A stretch of DNA of 64,000 nucleotides from Circinella umbellata (taxonomy: Eukaryota; Mucoromycota; Mucoromycetes; Mucorales; Lichtheimiaceae). The stretch covers positions 1 through 64,000 of the forward strand of contig JAIWNF010000103.1 of NCBI GenBank assembly GCA_025093555.1, given 5' to 3'. This document shows, piece by piece, positions 57,471 to 64,000 of this stretch. A program made the position numbers and the translations under genes. The notes below the pieces were generated by a model. It was not told the origin of the DNA, did no database searches, and worked only from the letters and a program-made list of their open reading frames with translations. Position 1 is the first letter of the stretch. The number at the start of each line of letters is the position of its first letter.

Positions 57471-59642
57471 ATGACACATACACCTCCTGGAAACGCTCCT
57501 GTGCCAGTCTCCACTCACCCTTTAGAATATACTCCAGTTACACTTGACGGTTATTCCTCTCAGTGCCATCTACGGCACCAAAATGAAAACATTACTGATA
57601 CCACTATAAACGATGACCCCGACTATAATATTCCTTTACCACCACTACAAGAGCTATTACAAACGACTATGCCAACAGCAACAACAACAGCACCTTCACA
57701 CCAACATCAGTTGGCTACTGAAGACGCTCAGCAACCTGACTATACCACACATGGAACACATAGTTTTGAAAGCTCTTTTATGTATAACCTTTCAATAGCT
57801 ACCCCAGCAACCGCGTTTGTTGGGTGTAGTAGCAGTAATGATAATCAACAAAAAACTGGGCGAGATGATATCATAAGTGGACCTCTACTCAACAACGTGA
57901 TTAAGATGACAGAAACTTCTTATTCCTCTTCTTCTTCCATATCTCCTTCAACACCGATACCTATAGACGCAGAAGTGCCATCATCATCATCATCATCATC
58001 ATCATCGACAATAACAACAATGACAATGCCACACACTAAAGAAGAAAGTGGGAGTATGAATACTTTTCGAGGTTACAGATCTAAAAGTATGAGAGTCAAA
58101 CGTAGCGACCAAGTACGCGCAATGATGGGCGAGGTACCGCAAAATATGCCATCTTTGCTTTCGAATCATACTTTTATTGATAGCGCCAAGTATGTATCTA
58201 TAAAGCTTGTATACATACTGTATCTCTGGCTACACATACATGCATACGTACATTTATTTTAAAACGCATGATAATTGTCATTAAGTTATATCTATATTTC
58301 TGTGTAGGTCATTTACGTTGACTGTTGTTGAACAACCAAAAAGCTGTCGCGTCACCGGGTTCAGTAACAGCAGTGATAGACGACCAATTGATCCAACACC
58401 TATTGTGTATCTCTCAGTAACTGATAATAATCAGCAAATAGATCAAGAGTAAGCTGAAGCTCCAGATTAAAAACTACAATAACATGTTTTTGCTGTATAT
58501 ATATATATGTATATATGTATTGCCGTTCTTCAGCTGGCAGTAAATCATAATTGCATATGCTAAAGAATGTATCAAAATTGAATAATCATTTTTATCTATA
58601 TTGTTTACACATACATATATATATATCGAACAATTGGAAAAATACTTTACAGGTCACTACAAAATCCATTCTACGTTCTTCACGTATCTCTTGCTTCTGT
58701 TGATAAAACGAAACAATATGATGTTATTGTAAACTACCCACGGTCCCGAAGTAGCAATAGCAGCACCACGGATGAAGCAGCAGCAGCAGTAGCATCGGTA
58801 ACAACAACGGCATCCAAAGATAACAATAGATCCAGGGCGTCGTCGTCGTCATCATCATCAGCATCATCGGTTGGAGCAGGAATGGTTACGTCTTTTTCAG
58901 ACATGACGTCAACAACAGAACAACACCAATCTATATCTACTTCTTCTTCTCCCTTCGTGGCAAATGAAGATTCTATTACGTTAGAACAGCACCAGCTATC
59001 ACCATCATCATCTGAAGAAGAAATTTATACGAACAACAATCAAGCTATCAGAGTTCTTGTTGGTTCACTTGTTAGCTCTGCTTCAACATTCAAAGGGCTG
59101 GATGACAAGCTTGGTATTTATTTTGCGTTTCCTAGTCTTTCTGTACGCGTATCTGGCACCTATCGACTGCATTTTACTTTATTATCACTTGGAAGGTTCG
59201 CAATTCATTATTCGCTAAGATACCTGCGTCTGTGTTCTCTTTCTTTTATTATTATTATGGTTGTTTCTGTAACTTAATGATCCAATATGATCAAGATTCT
59301 TAAGCTTATTAACTGTTTCTTGATTACACTTTTTCAAAAAAAAATGTATTAGAAGTGATAAAATTCTTGCTGAAGAATATTCAGAACCATTTACAGTATA
59401 TAAAGCAAAATCATTCCCTGGGATGGAAGGTATGGATAACTAGATGTTGAAATTTTTGTTGAGCTTTCGATTTTTCTCTTTTTCTTAAACATCAAAAGAT
59501 ACTCCTTTATATTCCTAAGACATGATGTGTTCGCTTGTTGTATATTTTAGAAACGAGCTTACTAGCTGCCCATTTATATAACCAAGGTTTAAAGTTGCCG
59601 CTACGGACTAAGCCTCGTCAAAAACGGAAACAATCTACTTGA
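57471..59642 (+). CDS. Velvet-domain transcriptional regulator (VelB-like interruption)
   Basis: Exons 57471-58189, 58308-58448, 58653-59195, 59353-59429 and 59551-59642; 523 residues. A long Ser/Thr/Gln-rich N-terminus precedes a velvet domain: VVEQPKSCRVTGF, DRRPIDPTPIVYLSV, NPFYVLHVSL, then after a Ser/Ala-rich insert of more than 100 residues LGIYFAFPSLSVRVSGTYR and FTVYKAKSFPGM, ending AAHLYNQGLKLPLR. Velvet proteins bind DNA as dimers and link light and development to secondary metabolism in fungi. An insert splitting the domain is a known feature of VelB; other velvet classes are possible. Confidence 0.9.
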
Positions 59643-60723
59643 GCAAGTATATTAAATGGACATCGAAAGTGAAACGCGTGTGTTTAAGCCATCCCTATTA
59701 TGCCCCTCCTCGTCATTTTTTTTTCAATTGTTTTCCCCGACATATCCTCTCCCCACCCCCATTCCCACCCCCCCCCTAAAAAAAAAAGAAAAAAACAGAC
59801 ACCTGTAAAAAAAAATAAAGAGAAAAGAGATGTAACTGCAACAACATATGCAGCTTGATGATAACAAGCTTGCTTTCCAAGGGAATGGTATGTATTACTT
59901 ATCTTGGTAGTGCAACAAAGAAGCATATTTTTGGTAAACAATTATGAACATGCAGATCCTTTGCTTTCCTTCCCCTTAGTCTTTTTTTTTGTTATATAAA
60001 AGAACAGTAAATCAACAAAAAAAACCAGTTTTATTTTTTTTTTTTATAATATAAAATGCTATTTTTTTTTGTTCGTCTAATTACCACACAAAAACCAGCT
60101 GAGCAAATGAAGTGAATATCATTGGATCCAGATTACCTTTGTGTCCGTGGTCGCGGTGTTAATGATAATAATTACTATACGAGTATATGTAATATACAAA
60201 TCAAACAACATAATATTTACAATCGCGTGGTGCACAAAAGTTTAAACCAAGTCTGGGATGTATGAAACTTGCTAGTACTGGTTTCACTACATAAAAATCG
60301 CATACTTTATTATTTACTATAATACACGCACGCAAAGGCAGTTGTGTTATGTACATGGTAAATAATTGTACTATGTATATAATATTCTCTTTTCACAAGC
60401 GTAATATAAAACCATATATAACGACGCCAAGAGAAAAAAATTACGCTGGTTATATTAGATCACTGGTAAAATTTTATTTTTTGGTAAAACTCTAAAGTAC
60501 ACGTTCTAATAGCCTTTTCTTAGCTTGGTAATCATCAATAATACATTGTATAGACATCCTACTTTAAAATTACAGATAACACGTTGTCCAACGCAAATTG
60601 TTGTTATTTGATTCTAATTTAATGAGGGTTATCGTTAAAAAACAGAACAAAGAAAGACTGAAACCATTCGCGGGCTTAATAACAACTCTACGTCGTTATT
60701 TATTTTTACGGTACGTAAACTCA

Positions 60724-60755
<32 letters not shown>

Positions 60756-62624
60756 AAATAAAAATACAAGGAGCGACAATAATTAAAACTAATTTCTAAA
60801 ACGAAAAACTGATTTATCTTTTTCTCAAAGTTTGCAATAATATATTTCTTTGTATGTTTTTATCATAATATTATAAAGAAAAAGAGGCTACCCTGTCAAT
60901 ACGTGGGAATTGCACACTTGTTATCATTTTCTTCATAATATTTGCTCATTATGATAACCGGAGCATTTACAGCCACCGACAAATTGAATAATTAACTCTG
61001 TTCCTCCGAGTCGCCGAACGTTTTGTTTTGCTGATCAGTGATCGGGAACCAATAACCTTTTCTTCCTACAAAGAACTCGATCAAATAGGTAAATACAAAC
61101 GGTTATTGAATCAGGTAAACATTTTTTCAACGAGTAAAAAAGAAAAAAAACATGTGCTTATTAACCATGTTAAAGCAACTCTTAATTGTTATTGCATGTA
61201 AAAGAAAGAGCTTCTTGTGTTCGAAAAAAAAAAGAAAATGTACGTAAGAGATGGGATAAGTGAAATACAAGTGGAGTATTCTATAGACATAAATTGCTTG
61301 TACCAATAAAGGGTGTAAAACGATCTACACCAATTGTTCTGTTACTGGATGTATCAAGCGAAATAAAGAACTACATCCTTAATAAGTATGATGAGTGAAC
61401 AGAATTAGAAAGAAGGTTTCACTGAAGTGTTAACATAGAGTATCTCCTGTAATAATAATAGTAACTGTAATAAAAATAATTACTGTAAAATCAAACTGTT
61501 TGGGAACAAATTGAAACAATAATTAAGAGCACTAATTGGTTTCGATCACATTCAACAAGAAACAACGTCATGTGCGCCGCTACCGGGTGTGTTGTAGTGC
61601 TGTTTTTTTTATTCTCCAAATTTTTTAGGTGTACGTATTATGTTCTTTTTTATTCTATATAACAAAGCACTATTACGAATCACGTAAAGTAACTTCGCCT
61701 AAACTTTAAAATCATAAAACTCAGTGTGTTTTTAGGTTGATTTTTTTCCTCAAACCTTCTCTTATTTTAGAGCAATTCAATTTAGTAGGTATGGTGATGT
61801 AATGATAGTTGGCAACATCGACCTTTACATCCAAAACGAAGTTTGTTGATAAAGTATAGCACAGCAGTATTTGGGGAGCTCAATCCTCTCAAATCACTCA
61901 CCAAGCACCACCTGAGAATACTGAGTGCCATAATAAGTATACACTAACTATTAAGGCGTGAGACTAAGTATAAAGATGATTCTTAGATTATTACAGTAGA
62001 TGATAACACAGATTAGCAATGATAGGCCAATTGCGTCGTACAATCTCTTTTTAGCTTCCAAATATTCGACGAATCACTGTTTCACGATCACGAAAGAACT
62101 TTAAAACTGAAAACTGTGACAAACATTGTTTACTATGTTTCACTTCGTTGCATAATGATAGTAATTACAAGGTGAACGTAGCTCATTGCTTCTTTCATAC
62201 TTAAACCACGTACACTTCCGCATACAATCAAAAGAAAAAAAATATTGATGGGTTCGAAAATTTTTTACTCAGTGTTATGACTAACTCCTCAACCTCTTTA
62301 TGGATGGTTAGAGAGAAAGCTACGTCGGTATTTGTTCTCTCTGATTATGTCGTAATTTTAATGAAATAATACTTCTTTAAATGTCTTGAAGCCCAGGAAA
62401 AAAAAGATAAACATTCAATACAAAACTTAATGACTGATTAAAAGAACATAGCAATTCATTATAAGAAATATTCATAAACTGAACCATTTTCCCATAACTT
62501 GGCTTTGAAACCGTCTTCCTCGATAATAAATGAAGAGAAATCTTTTAATCTTTGAGGCAAGGTTATAATACTTTTCCGAGTTTCCGGATCCAGATAGTCT
62601 TGTGTGACATTGAATCATTTATGA
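59643..62624. other. Intergenic region, about 3 kb
   Basis: AT-rich with a C-run (59756-59777) shortly after the velvet gene and a (TA)n run at 60724-60750. No coding frame or RNA gene recognised. Candidate 3' region plus unassigned DNA. Confidence 0.5.
60724..60750. repeat. (TA)n microsatellite
   Basis: Uninterrupted dinucleotide run in intergenic DNA. Confidence 0.9.
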
Positions 62625-63615
62625 CGACTAGCCAGCACCTTCTCGATTTTACCGTACACGTGACCCAAAAAAAACGCGGATAAATTTGTTTCCGTAAAAA
62701 ACTTAGTGATCAAAAAAAAAATTAAGTACCTGTTTTTTTCAAAAAGAAAATTGTTATTATTATTATTACTTTTTTTTACTTTAAGAAGAAAGAGAAGATA
62801 TAATAGTCAATGACCAATGGCAACAACAAATAGAAGCAGAGGAGTCGATTGCTCACCTTCAGGAAGCACTTGCTAATATGCAGCAAGCACTTGGTGGTGC
62901 TTATAACAACTATCGTGGTTTATTAGACCAGCATCAACGTGACGTCTTTGATCGTTCAGTCCGTGATAACAACATCAATGATTACTTTCATCATGTTCGT
63001 CGGTATCGTGAACGACGACGCCGTGATCGAACGTGACGTGACGATAATCCATATACACGCTACCTCTAAACTACATTTCTACCCATTTTTTTTTATATGT
63101 TTAGATTTCTATTTCATTTACTCATCCACTATTCGTATTTTTGTTCAACAAGTGGTAAATATAATCAAACAAGGTAAGGTAAAATAGATAATAGAAATAT
63201 GGTCTTTTATGAGAATCCATAAACTTATATTAAAGTAAATGAAATGATAGTCACTCTTAATTAATCGTATTCAAGTCTGTATTTATAATTTTTTTATGCA
63301 TGGTCTTTTTATTCTACAAATATTACATGTTTCATCAAGGATCCATGTATTTCGAGATTAACTCTAAATTATAAATTTTTACCATCATCCATTATCATTA
63401 CTTTTATTGTTATTATTATTATTATTACGTATCACTTTTTTTTATTATTATTTTTTATTATCACTTTTTATTATCACTTTTTTATTGTCACTTTTTTATT
63501 GTCAATTTTTTTTCGTCAATTTTTTTTTTCGTTATTACTATTACTACCATTATCGGAATTTTAAACGGAAAAACATATTTCCTGTTTCTGAGACTCAAAT
63601 TCCCGGTAAAATCGA
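62625..63615 (+). mobile_element. TIR element, copy B, right end lost
   Basis: The same element as 16315-17296 in the same orientation, with scattered substitutions and small indels (extra ATT units near 62757). The left end (CGACTAGCCAGC…TTCTCGATTTTACCG) is complete. Similarity ends at CGGTAAAATCGA at 63604-63615, and no matching TSD is found on the right, so about 15 bp of the right terminus are gone. The carried open frame has a TGA where copy A has TGG. Confidence 0.8.
62783..63069 (+). pseudogene. Carried open frame of TIR element B, with premature stop
   Basis: Homologous to 16463-16749. The basic region reads ERRRRDRT followed by TGA (near 63034) where copy A has Trp, truncating the last nine residues; downstream sequence also has CYL changed to RYL. 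Copy B is therefore the more decayed. Confidence 0.5.
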
Positions 63616-64000
63616 AGTTGCAATCTAATGTTTTCCATTTTTTTTTGGGAATGACTACGGGCGCGCCAAAATTTTACAGTCAGACGAGGGGCAGCGCCAA
63701 TTTTGAACAGGCATCTTAGTAACATGGCGCGCCCTTCGTCTACCCTTCATCTACCCTTTTTCTTCACTTATTCAAAATATTCACAGTCTCTACAATATTT
63801 ATTAACAATATATTTAACGTATTGTGCCAATTAAACATAGAGTTTCTTTCTATTTCTACGCCATAAAATATACTCAAAAATCACTGAAGCAAAAAGTTAT
63901 AAAAGAATGCAATACGTATACTTCTGTAACTATACAAAGAAGCCAATAGCAAAGGAGCGAAGCAGTATGACATAGATCAAAAATGGCACCAATTGTAGGC
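63616..64000. other. Right edge, GC palindrome region
   Basis: After the element ends, a 10-bp inverted repeat GGGCGCGCCA/TGGCGCGCCC (63659-63668 and 63725-63734) encloses 56 bp. The rest is AT-rich without a gene. Confidence 0.5.

Noticed and set aside
1..64000. CRISPR arrays, operons, prophage
   Set aside because: The DNA is clearly eukaryotic with introns; repeated units seen are microsatellites, TIRs and TSDs only.

Overview
The window is AT-rich eukaryotic DNA. Its genes are compact, with many short GT...AG introns (mostly 45-130 nt), long homopolymer and microsatellite runs, and proteins rich in Asn, Gln, Ser and Thr. The gene content (velvet regulator, Cds1-type FHA kinase, CYSTM protein, fungal-type GatC, septin) and the style of the unrecognised proteins suggest an early-diverging fungus, most likely Mucoromycota (Mucorales). 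This is an inference from gene style, not from a database search.

Layout. 1-3845 (-): 5' part of a decayed Ty3/gypsy LTR retrotransposon that runs off the left edge. 4112-5916: an ORF1-only, poly(A)-ended retroelement with a 13-bp target-site duplication, ending 14 bp before the start codon of gatC. 5931-14264: gatC (+), mitochondrial dicarboxylate carrier (+), soluble twin-ABC ATPase (-), hexokinase (+). 15.5-21 kb: a pocket of mobile DNA (a 982-bp TIR element with 9-bp TSD, a 116-bp GC-rich double-hairpin insertion, a decayed Harbinger-like element) around an unrecognised ten-exon gene that one insertion has broken. 21.4-33.1 kb: DDHD phospholipase (-), FHA-domain checkpoint kinase (-) head to head with OGG1 glycosylase (+), gamma-tubulin complex component (+). 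33.5-41.3 kb: small unknown protein (-), septin (+), aldehyde dehydrogenase (-) divergent from a type II membrane glycosyltransferase-like protein (+), small secreted protein (-). 42.1-43.3 kb: decayed pseudogene. 45.3-50.2 kb: MFS-like transporter (-) and a 436-residue unknown protein (-). 52.3 kb: a GC-rich hairpin island that may be a non-coding RNA. 52.7-59.6 kb: WD-repeat protein (+), CYSTM protein (-), velvet protein (+). 62.6-63.6 kb: a second, truncated copy of the TIR element.

How the parts relate. Most cellular genes are ordinary single-copy housekeeping or regulatory genes with no operon-like link. The clearest functional pairing is the shared 341-bp promoter between the Cds1/Chk2-like checkpoint kinase and the OGG1 base-excision glycosylase. 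Gene models below were built by hand: each listed intron has GT/AG ends and keeps codon phase unless stated. Transcript data were not available. No CRISPR array or rRNA gene was seen, and no intact tRNA gene was recognised by eye.
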